Positions 16,566-25,206 are shown, counted from the stretch's first letter. The stretch: 59,164 bases of DNA from Solibaculum_A intestinale (GCF_040096205.1 NZ_JBBMFD010000018.1:1-59164); one strand, 5' to 3'. The notes: a model not told the origin generated them from the sequence alone. Translations and numbers: made by a program.

Positions 16566-16635
16566 TGTCGCGAAATGCACCGATGCTCTTACTGATTACA
16601 TATTCGCATCACAACCCACTCCACAGTTTTGTTAG

Positions 16636-16684
16636 TGTGAATATTTTTCACATTTATCCTAAATCAAGTGCATATACAAGTCAA
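16636..16684 (-). promoter_or_regulatory. Promoter with inverted-repeat operator at +1
   Basis: On the minus strand TTGACT (16684-16679) and TAGGAT (16661-16656) are 17 nt apart. The inverted repeat TGTGAA-TATTT-TTCACA (16636-16652) covers the expected start site, a typical repressor position. The regulator is not identified. Confidence 0.6.
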
Positions 16685-16732
16685 TCACCTACAAAACGAA
16701 TTCCCCTTGCGGTACCCAACTGTGGCTTCAAG

Positions 16733-16767
16733 CACAAGAAAAGCCGGCGCCTTAAAGACGCCGGCTT
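16733..16767 (-). terminator. Terminator at the end of operon A
   Basis: AAGCCGGCG and CGCCGGCTT pair around a 9-nt loop, and on the minus strand TTTTCTTG follows. It closes the long leftward operon whose last gene ends at 16809. Confidence 0.85.
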
Positions 16768-16808
16768 CTAATTTATGGCCTTTGGAACTTCCCTTTTTCA
16801 AGGGGTCG

Positions 16809-17771
16809 TCATGCCGCTTTTAATTTTGTTTGCATGCTTCTCAGCTTTAATTCTTGGGATTGCATTTGTAGAAACGCATAGTCGTCATCCAAGGCATCCA
16901 ACTGGCGGCGAAGCACTTCCTCATAGCTCTGCTTTTTCTGTTGCAAAGCCGCGATGCGCTCCTGCCAACGGTCCATGGTTGCTTGAGAGGTCCCTCCCTT
17001 GTCGAGGAACTGCTGGATTTTCTCTTGGTACGCTTCCACATCCCTCCGGAAATTGGCGTAGAATTCTTCGGCCATCTTCTCCCGTTGCCCTTCGTCATCG
17101 GCCACATACATGCTGTTACAGGTGACCAAGCTCTCATTTAAGTTTGCACTCTTTACGACAGACAAATAATCCTCCAAGATAGACAATTGAGGCAGAAAGG
17201 GCCTCGGGATGAAATAGAGATTACCGTGGATACTGATTTTGACCGCTTGCATCCGGTCCAATTGGTCCTTGATGATGCTGTCCACATGATCGGAGGTGTA
17301 GCAGCTACGAAACCGGTCAAACAACGTCAAAGCTTTTTCACAATAGCTTTGTACATCCACATCCGGGTCATGCTGAAGATTGTCGTAATACATTTCTTCC
17401 CGTTCCCGGACAAACAGGATGTTTGCCAGTTTTGCATAGGAATTGGTTTTGGAGTTAAGGGTTTCCTTCACCAGCTCCCGGCAGATGACCGCTGCATCCT
17501 CCTGCTTGTTTTCCCTGCAATAGATTTTGTAAATGTGTGTACCGGCAGCATCGCGGAATGTAACGCGGTCTTTCAGAGCCGACGTGGCGCATCGGTATGC
17601 TCCGGACAAGGAATCCTTGGTCGGCTTCACCTTGGGAAATCCAAAATCTTGCCCAATGGCAATTAAGCGATCCCTCCTCACCAACAGGTTTGCAATGGAA
17701 TAGTAGAACATTTTTCCAATAATCCCCGTCGAGTTTTCCGGCACAGCCATAAGGTTTTCCATTCTCATCAT
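16809..17771 (-). CDS. DUF6744-like element protein
   Basis: This 320-residue protein has an N-terminal domain (FGFPKVKPTKDSLSGAYRCA, about residues 44-63), a middle region rich in charged helices, and a C-terminal coiled coil (about residues 235-320, EEVLRRQLDALDDDYAFLQM). It resembles proteins annotated DUF6744 in Firmicute mobile elements; this is a recollection of pattern, not a search result. It is the last gene of operon A, 14 nt after the preceding stop, with AAAGGGCG before the ATG. Function unknown. Confidence 0.6.
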   Translation of the reverse strand: MMRMENLMAVPENSTGIIGKMFYYSIANLLVRRDRLIAIGQDFGFPKVKPTKDSLSGAYRCATSALKDRVTFRDAAGTHIYKIYCRENKQEDAAVICRELVKETLNSKTNSYAKLANILFVREREEMYYDNLQHDPDVDVQSYCEKALTLFDRFRSCYTSDHVDSIIKDQLDRMQAVKISIHGNLYFIPRPFLPQLSILEDYLSVVKSANLNESLVTCNSMYVADDEGQREKMAEEFYANFRRDVEAYQEKIQQFLDKGGTSQATMDRWQERIAALQQKKQSYEEVLRRQLDALDDDYAFLQMQSQELKLRSMQTKLKAA

Positions 17772-17785
17772 AAATCTTCGCCCTT

Positions 17786-18334
17786 TCAGTTGTTAATTTC
17801 CTCGTTGAAAGCATACTGCATTAGATCTTTGAGTTTAAATTGATAGAGCCGGCACCCAACTTTTATTACGTTGGTGTCTACAGCCAATCCATAGGATACA
17901 AGCAAATCCATACTTCTACCGTCGGGAACGAAGCCATAGCCTTCGGGTAGAGACACATCACAACTCGTTGTAATGTCTCCACAGGTGAAAAGCGCCCCAT
18001 CTATTAGCTCAAGTTCCTCTATAATAAGATTGCGGTGCTTATCCCTGCGCAAACCTAAAAAATACGAATGCTTGCTCAATCCATCGTCGTAGTCGAGGGT
18101 GGAGACAATCCTCGTCTTTTTCGTGTCGAGAGAGGCAAAAGGCTTCCAGTCATATTCTACAAAGCTCTCCCAAAAGGACGGACTAACATAAGCGATCCAC
18201 AGTTCCTTTTTTCCGCCTTCTAGTTCCTTTGTATAAATTCTTCCGAATTTTTCTTCATGGCAACTAAGCCACATGCCCTCTTTGATTTCTTTGCCGTTTC
18301 GATCCAGAAATTCCGTCTTGCTATATTTCGTCAT
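17786..18334 (-). CDS. Hypothetical protein, NGKEIK family, copy 2
   Basis: The 182-residue protein begins MTKYSKTEFLDRNGKEIKEG and then MWLSCHEEKFGRIY. The same arrangement (D-x-NGKEIK-x-GMW, about 10 residues, then GR-Y) begins the neighbouring gene at 18361, so the two are tandem paralogues that have diverged strongly after residue 60. The first 50 residues look like a small SH3/KOW-like beta barrel. ATG 18334 is chosen because GAGGATAACAG precedes it; an ATG at 18349 and a GTG at 18364 are also in frame. Function unknown. Confidence 0.6.
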   Translation of the reverse strand: MTKYSKTEFLDRNGKEIKEGMWLSCHEEKFGRIYTKELEGGKKELWIAYVSPSFWESFVEYDWKPFASLDTKKTRIVSTLDYDDGLSKHSYFLGLRRDKHRNLIIEELELIDGALFTCGDITTSCDVSLPEGYGFVPDGRSMDLLVSYGLAVDTNVIKVGCRLYQFKLKDLMQYAFNEEINN

Positions 18335-18360
18335 CTCTGTTATCCTCATCTTCCTCGTCC

Positions 18361-18897
18361 TCACAGTATCCGTCTGGACTCTTCCGTTGACGGCTCTTCA
18401 TTGATGGTATACTCGCGTATTTTAGGTAAGTTCAATTTGTAGAGAGGATAGGAAACAAAACCGCTTGTCAAGAATTCGCCGGTAGGTTCCATGAAATCGT
18501 TGGCTGTCAACCATTGAATGATACTTTCGCCACAATTGTTGATATCAATATAGGCAAATCCCTCTGGAACACTTTCCAGATTCACCGTTATAGTCTGCCA
18601 CAAATCAATAATATTGTCTGTAAACATGTAGAGTTTGAGGCAAAGACCACCGCCAAATCTGTAGCGCTGTTCTTCAAAAGCACACGCGACAGGCGATATT
18701 GTTTTAAAACTCTTTATCTGAGTCAAGTCTAAGGCGTGGAGTGATGGATAGTCCTCGTCGTATTCGATGAAACGGACACCAAAGTCATCTGCATCCACCT
18801 CTGTTTCGCTTTGGTATACCCTACCTACTTTTTTACCGTCAAAAACGACCCACATACCTGCTTTGATTTCCTTGCCGTTTTTGTCAAAATACTTCAT
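18361..18897 (-). CDS. Hypothetical protein, NGKEIK family, copy 1
   Basis: The 178-residue protein starts MKYFDKNGKEIKAGMWVVFD, then GKKVGRVYQ, a small beta-rich N-terminal domain shared with the next gene. The remainder (SVPEGFAYIDINNCGESIIQ) is not recognised. AAAGGGGA lies before ATG 18897. The stop overlaps the possible GTG start of copy 2. Paralogous tandem genes in the replication operon suggest a dimer or two specialised forms, which is inference only. Confidence 0.65.
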   Translation of the reverse strand: MKYFDKNGKEIKAGMWVVFDGKKVGRVYQSETEVDADDFGVRFIEYDEDYPSLHALDLTQIKSFKTISPVACAFEEQRYRFGGGLCLKLYMFTDNIIDLWQTITVNLESVPEGFAYIDINNCGESIIQWLTANDFMEPTGEFLTSGFVSYPLYKLNLPKIREYTINEEPSTEESRRIL

Positions 18898-18916
18898 ATC
18901 AATTCCCCTTTCGTCG

Positions 18917-20047
18917 TTATGCAGCAAGATGTTGTTGTTTAAGCTTTTGGAACAATAAAAAGTCGTCGATGCCTTTTTGCTCGAAAGGCCAGTGGAAGGT
19001 CTCATATTCATCGCAGAGGGGAAGGCAGATGGTCTGTATCCTTGCTTGCGCTTTTCTCACATGGGGGTTGGACCGCACATCCATGTCGATGCACTCCACA
19101 ATTTTTTTCGGATGCAACTGCCTGACAATATCGGCTAAGAACCGGGTGTTTTGGACGCCGGTCAACCCTAGAAACAGTGCTCCATCCGAAAGATAGCTGG
19201 CTACATCAGCCTTCATACCTCCTTCGGTTAGATGGATCGTATCGGAGGAAGTGTCCCCTGCCACATGGATATACCCGTGAATGCCCGTACCGTTTTGGTA
19301 ATAGTCCCCTCCAGAGGAAAACCACCGGAACCGGTCGCCTTTCTTCACAGCAAAAGAACCGTCGGGCAACTGTATTTTCTTTGGCGGCGGGTCATCCAAG
19401 CGCACTTGAAGCCCCTGAATCCGATTGTGCATGTCACAGATGGGAATGAGGATGCCGCTTTTGCGGCCGGCCATGTCCCATTGTCCATGTTCCGTATAGA
19501 ACCCAGGGACGCCGGTAAGGTCGAATACAGAGGCGAGCCTCCGGACCACCTCTTTGCGAAACCCCGTATGGGTCGGTACGCTCCGGTAAAGGTTTCCGTC
19601 GATGATTTCATTGGACAACCCTCGTAGAAGCAAGTTTTCACGATGTTTCTTTTCCAAGGATAAAAGGTGCAGAAGCGCCAGATAGATTTGGCTGCGTTCG
19701 TGCAGGTCGCGGATGCGCTCCTGCTTCCTGACATTCTCTCGGTAGGGAAATGTACTGGTGTGGACAAAAGGCTCTCGCAGCAATGCGTAATACGCTTCTT
19801 TCGTGGACATCCGTCTTCCATAGGGATTAAAATCGGCAAAGAGGGTGACTGCGTTTCCGCCTGTCCCACAATTGTGGCAAAAGTAAGTGGGATTCTCCGG
19901 ATCGTGACACAGGTACATACGGTACTTGTAATCGTTGCAGTAGGGGCAGCGCGCCTGCACCTCTATGTTTTGCAGGGTGCTTTGCTTGATGTCCAAGCCG
20001 CATAGCACCGCCGTCTCCACTACATCGATGGATGTATATCCCGCCAT
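18917..20047 (-). CDS. Zinc-finger primase with DUF3854/Toprim-like domain
   Basis: This 376-residue protein has an N-terminal zinc ribbon (C34-x2-C37, C57-x2-C60), a helical region with GLSNEIIDGNLYRSVPTH as in DnaG-like primases, and a Toprim/DUF3854-like domain. The last carries ILIPICDMHNRIQGLQVRLD and TEGGMKADVASYLSDGALF, where the Glu is the expected metal ligand. It probably primes element replication. ATG 20047 is 5 nt after the ATPase stop, giving tight coupling; a longer frame upstream overlaps the ATPase gene and is not used. Confidence 0.82.
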   Translation of the reverse strand: MAGYTSIDVVETAVLCGLDIKQSTLQNIEVQARCPYCNDYKYRMYLCHDPENPTYFCHNCGTGGNAVTLFADFNPYGRRMSTKEAYYALLREPFVHTSTFPYRENVRKQERIRDLHERSQIYLALLHLLSLEKKHRENLLLRGLSNEIIDGNLYRSVPTHTGFRKEVVRRLASVFDLTGVPGFYTEHGQWDMAGRKSGILIPICDMHNRIQGLQVRLDDPPPKKIQLPDGSFAVKKGDRFRWFSSGGDYYQNGTGIHGYIHVAGDTSSDTIHLTEGGMKADVASYLSDGALFLGLTGVQNTRFLADIVRQLHPKKIVECIDMDVRSNPHVRKAQARIQTICLPLCDEYETFHWPFEQKGIDDFLLFQKLKQQHLAA

Positions 20048-20051
20048 ACAC

Positions 20052-21848
20052 TCAACCTGCTTTCGCCAGAGGCTGCGATTGCGGCATCCGGTTTTTGCCC
20101 GTAATTTGCAAAGCCTGGCCTTTGACGCAGCGCAGCAATAGCGTTTGGGTGGGCACCATGACGCCGGAAAAGGCGTCGATGCTCTCTGCATTGTCCACAC
20201 AGATGGGATAATCCAGACCCGTGATTCTCCGCACCATAGCGGCGATTTCCATGCCGGCAAGCGTCTTCTCCGAAAGCGATAAACAAGAATAATCCCGCCC
20301 GTTGTACTGGAACTTAAATACGCTTTTCAGCTCTCCCGTGGACCGGACCAACTCTACCAGCTTAATAGATACATGGGGCATTTGAAGAGGAGACAGCATC
20401 AGCTCCGATTGCTTGAGGATATACTCCTGAAGGGCAGACAGGACATTTCTCACTTGATCCAGCCTGCCGTTTTGTTCGGACTGCTGACCGATCAAGTTAA
20501 GCACGGCATTTTCATCCGTCATCTCTTCCAGCATCTGTATTTTTGCCTCAAGACTTTTTTTATCCGCCTCCAAAGCCGTAAGCTCCCGTACTTCCTCATC
20601 CGACAGGTTTCCGCCTCGAAGCTGCTCTTCTAAGAGGGCGATGGATTCCTGGAGCTGCGTCCGGCGTGCAACAGCCGGCCGGCGGCACCCTTCCAGCCTT
20701 TGGCTGAAAGAAGCAATCTTTTGTGCTTTCTCCTGTTCCCACTGCTGCTTCTCTTGCTCTAAACAGCTTTTTAGCCCTGCATATCGATCGGCAAGCTCGT
20801 TGCCTTCCTTCAAAATGCCGTCCAGTTCCCTTTGGAACCCTTTTTGCATGGCGGCCAGGTTTTCCTCCGTGACGACGGTCAAACAAACCGGGCAGCGCAT
20901 GCCTGGTTTTAAACCGTTCATTTGAGATTGCCGGTGTCTATACCGGTCGCGCAACGCTTGAATTTGACCGGCCAGGCGAGACAACTCATAGGTGATCTTG
21001 GAGGAGAATTCCCGGTTCCGGATGGTGCTGAGCTCTTGTTGCAACTGGGAGGATTCCTCTTCGAAATCGGAGGTTTCCGCGTATTGCTTGCGCAGCATCT
21101 CCAGACGGATTTCCAAGTCCTCGCGATCCAGGCCGTCCCACTGTCTCGACTGTAGGACGTCTATTTTTTGTTCCACCGCCTGAAGCTCTTGCTTGAGCCG
21201 AACCGCTTTGTCGCGGTTCTTGCCCTGCGCCTCTTTGACGGATTCCAGACGTCCTTCCAATATGGCCAGCTGTCCTTCCACTTCCGCCATCTCGCTGCGG
21301 AAAGCGGACAGGGCTTCAAAAGGGGATTCCAAGCAAACCCCTTGCAAATGGACGCGGAAAGCTTCCGACATGGCCAGAAGGACTTCCCCGGAAGGGACCG
21401 GACGTAGACGCCGTAAGATGAGCTTGCGTCCATTTTCTCCCGTCATCTGCGCTAGATAGAAGGGATTAAACATGGACAAGAACTCTTCCTTGGTGCAAAA
21501 CAGGTGGGATATATCCTGCTTTCGGGCCGGAAACCCGTCCAGCGTCAGATCGGTTTTTTCTCCCTGCCTAGACCGGACCAGGGTGTGTTCCACCCCATCT
21601 TGATCCAGAAAGCAACATTTCACCGAAACAACATCCGCCTTCTCCCGGATAATCTGGGTAATGTCCTGCTCTCCGCAGAAAGTCACGCCGAATAAGGCAT
21701 AAGCGATGGCATGGGCGATTGTGGTCTTTCCTTCCCGATTTTGCCCACTGACCATCGTCAGGTCATACAGCTGGTACTGGGCGTCTTTGCAGTTGCGGAC
21801 GTTATGTAATGCAATGGATGTCAGCCGTAGTGAGGTAATGGGCTTCAT
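20052..21848 (-). CDS. SbcC/Rad50-like AAA ATPase with zinc hook
   Basis: The 598-residue SMC-type protein has Walker A GQNREGKT (residues 35-42) and a coiled coil interrupted by a CPVC zinc hook (319-322). Near the C-terminus come an ABC-signature-like LSLSEKTLAGMEIAAMV and a Walker B-like YPICVDNAESID. It is shorter than classical SbcC (about 1000 residues), with arms of roughly 130 residues each. It is expected to process DNA ends, normally with a nuclease partner, but no SbcD-like nuclease is seen. It lies between the Rad52-like and primase genes. Confidence 0.88.
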   Translation of the reverse strand: MKPITSLRLTSIALHNVRNCKDAQYQLYDLTMVSGQNREGKTTIAHAIAYALFGVTFCGEQDITQIIREKADVVSVKCCFLDQDGVEHTLVRSRQGEKTDLTLDGFPARKQDISHLFCTKEEFLSMFNPFYLAQMTGENGRKLILRRLRPVPSGEVLLAMSEAFRVHLQGVCLESPFEALSAFRSEMAEVEGQLAILEGRLESVKEAQGKNRDKAVRLKQELQAVEQKIDVLQSRQWDGLDREDLEIRLEMLRKQYAETSDFEEESSQLQQELSTIRNREFSSKITYELSRLAGQIQALRDRYRHRQSQMNGLKPGMRCPVCLTVVTEENLAAMQKGFQRELDGILKEGNELADRYAGLKSCLEQEKQQWEQEKAQKIASFSQRLEGCRRPAVARRTQLQESIALLEEQLRGGNLSDEEVRELTALEADKKSLEAKIQMLEEMTDENAVLNLIGQQSEQNGRLDQVRNVLSALQEYILKQSELMLSPLQMPHVSIKLVELVRSTGELKSVFKFQYNGRDYSCLSLSEKTLAGMEIAAMVRRITGLDYPICVDNAESIDAFSGVMVPTQTLLLRCVKGQALQITGKNRMPQSQPLAKAG

Positions 21849-21929
21849 GTTTCATCGTCCTTTCCAGGAGAAATGAGCCGCCCAGGGGCGGGCAGCTCAA
21901 ATCCCGTGATAAAATTTTCTTCTCGGCGG

Positions 21930-22664
21930 TTATGCCGCAACGCGGCAGGAAATGATGTTGTAATCCCCTGCAATGGCGTCATGCTTCGGCGTCACCTTTA
22001 AATCGGTGAGGAACTGCCCCACATCGACGCTTTGATTCACAAAGCCGTCCAAAGTACGGCCATCGGCAGCCTCCAGTTGGACATAGGTATGCACCCCGTT
22101 GGCCCCTTTGGACTTCCGGGCATTGACAACACGGTATCCCTTGTACGGCTGTTTTCCCGTATTGGATCGGGAGGTTGCTTTTGGCTTTGCCGGTTGCTTT
22201 TCGCCCAGGAACCGGGCATACGCCTCTTTTAGTTTGGCGTATGCACCCTTTTGGATCCGTTTTTTAGAATCGATATCGACCCATACGCCGGGGAACTCAT
22301 ACAAATATGTCCCCACGCCCCACATGGAAGCGGCGCGTTTGATGGCGTCGGAAATACCGCCCTTTACCGGCTCGACCTGCGTGCTTCCCGCACCGTTGGA
22401 CTTTTTGATCCATTCCTGACGGTTCGGGTAATAGACCGAAATCTCACAGATATACGACGCCTCGGCATTGCCCAAGGTCACTTTCAATTCATTCTGCCAG
22501 TTTTCCCGACCCAACACTTGGTCTAAGCGTTTGCGGATGGCACGTTCATTCACAAAGGGCGCCGCCATTCCTCCGGTTTTCTCCCGGTTTGTGTTGGTGA
22601 TCCTCCATCCCAATTCCTCGTATGGAAAAGGGGCCTCCAGCTGTTTCTCTTGTTGCTCGGTCAT
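21930..22664 (-). CDS. Rad52/Rad22-like single-strand annealing protein
   Basis: This 244-residue protein has the Rad52/22 pattern: FPYEELGWRITNTN, FVNERAIRKRLDQVLGRENW, and the key GGISDAIKRAASMWGVGTYLYE (about residues 102-123). Residues 150-244 are a separate beta-rich C-terminal region that may bind partners. It would anneal single strands coated by the SSB encoded in operon B. The start overlaps the stop of the E2-like gene (ATGA), so the two are coupled. Confidence 0.88.
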   Translation of the reverse strand: MTEQQEKQLEAPFPYEELGWRITNTNREKTGGMAAPFVNERAIRKRLDQVLGRENWQNELKVTLGNAEASYICEISVYYPNRQEWIKKSNGAGSTQVEPVKGGISDAIKRAASMWGVGTYLYEFPGVWVDIDSKKRIQKGAYAKLKEAYARFLGEKQPAKPKATSRSNTGKQPYKGYRVVNARKSKGANGVHTYVQLEAADGRTLDGFVNQSVDVGQFLTDLKVTPKHDAIAGDYNIISCRVAA

Positions 22665-23335
22665 TGTGATCCCTCCAGATTCAAAAAATCCCCCAAGGTG
22701 GTGTTGGGCATCGGAACCAGGGTATGACTGTAATAGTAACCCCGGTCCTTATCCTTGAGATGTTCCAACAAATCCCGATGCCCTAGCCCCAGGCGGTTAT
22801 GGGAAATCTGAAAATAGTCGTCGTTGTTGGGGAGCCTTAAAATATATTCGGGAATGCTGCCTAGGCTCTGAAGAGTGGGCATTAAGGGAAGGCGATTTCC
22901 CCCGATACATAGGCGGAACCCCTCGACGTTGGAAAAGGGGTACTGGTACATGGATGTTGTCTCGGTCAGCTTTCTTTCATCGTCTGCAACCCCCAAACGG
23001 ATTTGGGAAATCCGGCCGCCGTTTTCCACTACAAACCCAAACACCAGCCTGGGAAGTGGGAAATGCTCGTATACCGTGTCCATGTAGGTGATATCGGTAT
23101 AACCGATGTCACAGTCCATGACCACATACCGGTTTTCCTGCTCGACGGAGATGGAAACGGCAATGGCTCCCTTTGGCAAGGGCCCACTGGCGATCCGCCT
23201 TTGGGGAAAGGTGCTTGCCTGAATACATTCCACCAACGTTTTCGGGTGGATATACTTGGTTTTTGCAACCCCTTGGTAATACTCTTCCAACAAAAACGGG
23301 CCATTTTCTTGGATATGAAGAACCATTTGATCCAT
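22661..23335 (-). CDS. PRTRC-B / Prok-E2_D-like (E2-like) protein
   Basis: The 224-residue protein shares the order of motifs of PRTRC system protein B, the prokaryotic E2 family D. FPLPRLVFGFVVE (residues 92-104) corresponds to the FPxPPLVF strand, TSMYQYPFSNVEGFRLCIGG (128-147) to the LYxxPFxNV...VCxGS region, and YSHTLVPMPNTTLGDFL to the C-terminal strand. Cys143 is at the place of the conserved, possibly catalytic Cys. The call comes from recalled family motifs and would need profile confirmation. Context supports it: ThiF and JAB genes are in the same operon. GAGGTG precedes ATG 23335. Confidence 0.6.
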   Translation of the reverse strand: MDQMVLHIQENGPFLLEEYYQGVAKTKYIHPKTLVECIQASTFPQRRIASGPLPKGAIAVSISVEQENRYVVMDCDIGYTDITYMDTVYEHFPLPRLVFGFVVENGGRISQIRLGVADDERKLTETTSMYQYPFSNVEGFRLCIGGNRLPLMPTLQSLGSIPEYILRLPNNDDYFQISHNRLGLGHRDLLEHLKDKDRGYYYSHTLVPMPNTTLGDFLNLEGSQ

Positions 23336-23340
23336 GACTG

Positions 23341-23904
23341 TTACACCTCATTTTGTCTGGTTTGTCCTTCCAGCTCATTTTGTGCAACGGTTGCACAAAG
23401 TTGTTCCAGCGTAAGGATCCGTTCCTGGAAGAAGTCCCGTATTTCAAACAGGGCTTTTGCGACATCCACCATGGACGCCGATCCATCGTAAATGAAAAGC
23501 TGCAAATACGGATACCCGTGCTCGTCGCGCTCTTCCCTAGACGCATGGAATTCCCACGAAACATTGCAACCGTTTGTAACAAAGCAATGGCGGACGTATT
23601 CTTCTGCCTCTCTCACGTAAGGATTGTCCTGAAACGGGAGGGAACGACCGGCCCCATAAGTCTCGCAAAGAGAGAAGTACCGGTCGAATTTGGAATCCCA
23701 AAAATCCCATTCTTCGGCTTCCAGTTCCTCCAGATAATCGCACAGGCCAAATTCAAAAATGGAATCCATTGTCTCCAGGATTTCGTCGTAAAGGAAGTCT
23801 TCACACAACTCTACGTCATCGCACATTCCGGTGTGGTCGTAAATGATCTTAAACAGGCGGAGCAGTTCCAGCTCACAGGATAAATCTTTTGGTTCTTGAC
23901 ACAT
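23341..23904 (-). CDS. Hypothetical acidic protein
   Basis: The 187-residue protein is strongly acidic, with an N-terminal helical half (CEDFLYDEILETMDSIFEFG) and a beta-rich second half (YPYLQLFIYDGSASMVDVAK). No family is recognised. ATG 23904 is chosen over a GTG nine nt upstream because GAGGTG is at the right distance. The 3' end of the gene contains palindrome copy 2 (23379-23399), translated as LCATVAQ, 12 codons from the stop. It lies 5 nt upstream of the E2-like gene, so it is probably co-translated. Confidence 0.65.
   Translation of the reverse strand: MCQEPKDLSCELELLRLFKIIYDHTGMCDDVELCEDFLYDEILETMDSIFEFGLCDYLEELEAEEWDFWDSKFDRYFSLCETYGAGRSLPFQDNPYVREAEEYVRHCFVTNGCNVSWEFHASREERDEHGYPYLQLFIYDGSASMVDVAKALFEIRDFFQERILTLEQLCATVAQNELEGQTRQNEV
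23379..23399. repeat. Palindrome, 10-bp arms, copy 2
   Basis: TTTGTGCAAC and GTTGCACAAA around one base, the same core as at 15396-15420, here inside the 3' end of a coding sequence. Conservation of a perfect palindrome in two unrelated contexts argues for a DNA-level role. Confidence 0.65.
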
Positions 23905-23914
23905 TGCCTTCACC

Positions 23915-24253
23915 TCATAGATACGGCACGGGACGGCGCACAGGCATCGCCTCGCTTAATCGCAGCCGGAGGGCGTTGGTGATATGAAACCAAGCCGTCG
24001 CCTTTTCTAGGTGTTGCGAATACCAAAGACCGATCTCTTCCAGGTCTTCATAGGAAAAGGCGGAAAAGTCCAAATCTCCGGTCGTGACGGTTTCCCCTGA
24101 GAGAAGAGGTTTTAGAACATTGATCCAAAGGGCATATGCCCCGTCGGAAACAGCCTTCCGAACCGCTTGATCCCCGATCCAGATTTCGGATGGATCTTCT
24201 TCCGGCGCCTCATGCAGCTTTTGCATCAGGCGGGATACAGAGAGTTCCAGCAT
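23915..24253 (-). CDS. Hypothetical protein
   Basis: This 112-residue, mostly helical protein starts MLELSVSRLMQKLHEAPEED and contains DFSAFSYEDLEEIGLWYSQH. No family is recognised. GGAGGAGG lies before ATG 24253. It overlaps the end of the upstream gene by 28 nt and sits in operon A between a plasmid-related-protein-like gene and the acidic hypothetical. A longer frame extending upstream lies within the preceding gene and is rejected. Confidence 0.6.
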   Translation of the reverse strand: MLELSVSRLMQKLHEAPEEDPSEIWIGDQAVRKAVSDGAYALWINVLKPLLSGETVTTGDLDFSAFSYEDLEEIGLWYSQHLEKATAWFHITNALRLRLSEAMPVRRPVPYL

Positions 24254-24729
24254 GGGTATTCCTCCTCCATCATCAGGCATGCCTGCCCTTCTTCCGATAC
24301 GATTAAAACCCGTTTTTGGGACGCTGTGGTATGGACCGAAAGGATCCTTCCTTTGCCCTCCAATCGGTTGCTGTTGTTTTGCAGCCACAGGGACGGGGAG
24401 ACATCGCCCCAATCCCCGCACTCATGATGCGTGGTTACGACCGCAATGTCGTATTGGGTCAATTGGGACTGGGCAAATCGAGTGATTTCCAAGCCTTCCA
24501 TGGGTCTTGTGACGGAAAGAATCTTCTTGTTCGCCTGTCGAAGCAGCGCCACATTGCATCGTTCCTGTTTGCGCACGGCAGCCAAGAAGGATTGAAATTG
24601 CCGTTTGAGTTTTCCGCCGTCCTTTTGACGCTCCAAACTGTGCCGGAGGCGCTGCTGTATCCGGTTTGCCCTGTGGGTATGGTACAACAGCTGCGCTTCG
24701 ATCCAAAAAGACCGTACCTTGTTTCTCAT
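24226..24729 (-). CDS. Protein with plasmid-related-protein-like C-terminal domain
   Basis: Residues 1-75 of this 167-residue protein are basic and helical (RQKDGGKLKRQFQSFLAAVR). Residues 80-165 carry HECGDWGDVSPSLWLQNNSN, GKGRILSVHT and VLIVSEEGQ. This follows the pattern of short plasmid/ICE proteins of the form SGDWGDLSxEDxxxNxxAL...GxRILAxY...KIWIITE. Those proteins are frequent in clostridial mobile elements and have no proven function. GAGGTGTG precedes ATG 24729. Confidence 0.65.
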   Translation of the reverse strand: MRNKVRSFWIEAQLLYHTHRANRIQQRLRHSLERQKDGGKLKRQFQSFLAAVRKQERCNVALLRQANKKILSVTRPMEGLEITRFAQSQLTQYDIAVVTTHHECGDWGDVSPSLWLQNNSNRLEGKGRILSVHTTASQKRVLIVSEEGQACLMMEEEYPCWNSLYPA

Positions 24730-24744
24730 AGACACACCTCTTTC

Positions 24745-25206
24745 TCAAGCAGCCGCCTGCGCGTCCAATTTTTGGCATAACAAAGAAAGCTCCTGCAAGA
24801 AATCTTCTACAGAAGCGCATTTCTGTTGGAGCGCGGATAAAACCGGACCTTCTTCCAACAAAGCCAGAAGAATCTCTTTCTCCCGTTTCTCAAAAAGGGA
24901 AAGAGCGTCCTCCAGACGGAGGGACTGCAAAAGCCGGTCCATGGATTCCAGGTAGTCTTCGACCTGTTTTTCCAGTGGGATGGGCGCCATCTCTTCCCGA
25001 AGGCTTCGGTCCATTTTCCTCCACGCCAACTCCCGGAAGCTTCCGCTGTATCCTTGGGTCAGGTATTGCTGCACGGCTTCCAAATAGCCAAAGACGACGA
25101 CGTCATAGTAGTCGTCGGGCGAGAGGTGGTTTGCCTCCAGGTATTCCAGCATAAGGCCATGATGTTCTGCTGCAAAGGACGTTTGTTCTGTGGTCAATCG
25201 TTTCAT
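24745..25206 (-). CDS. Sigma-70 region 2-like protein
   Basis: The 153-residue protein has the sigma region 2 layout. YYDVVVFGYLEAVQQYLTQG corresponds to the YDDLxQEGxLGL helix and SFRELAWRKMDRSLREE to the next helix. A C-terminal helical part (KREKEILLALLEEG) takes the place of region 4 but lacks an obvious HTH. It may be a degenerate sigma factor or a regulator. AAAGGATAAG lies before ATG 25206; an upstream in-frame start is poorer. Confidence 0.6.
   Translation of the reverse strand: MKRLTTEQTSFAAEHHGLMLEYLEANHLSPDDYYDVVVFGYLEAVQQYLTQGYSGSFRELAWRKMDRSLREEMAPIPLEKQVEDYLESMDRLLQSLRLEDALSLFEKREKEILLALLEEGPVLSALQQKCASVEDFLQELSLLCQKLDAQAAA

Noticed and set aside
16407..16580. N-terminal extension of the sigma-like protein
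   Set aside because: It would pass through the terminator hairpin and has no ribosome binding site; ATG 16406 has one.
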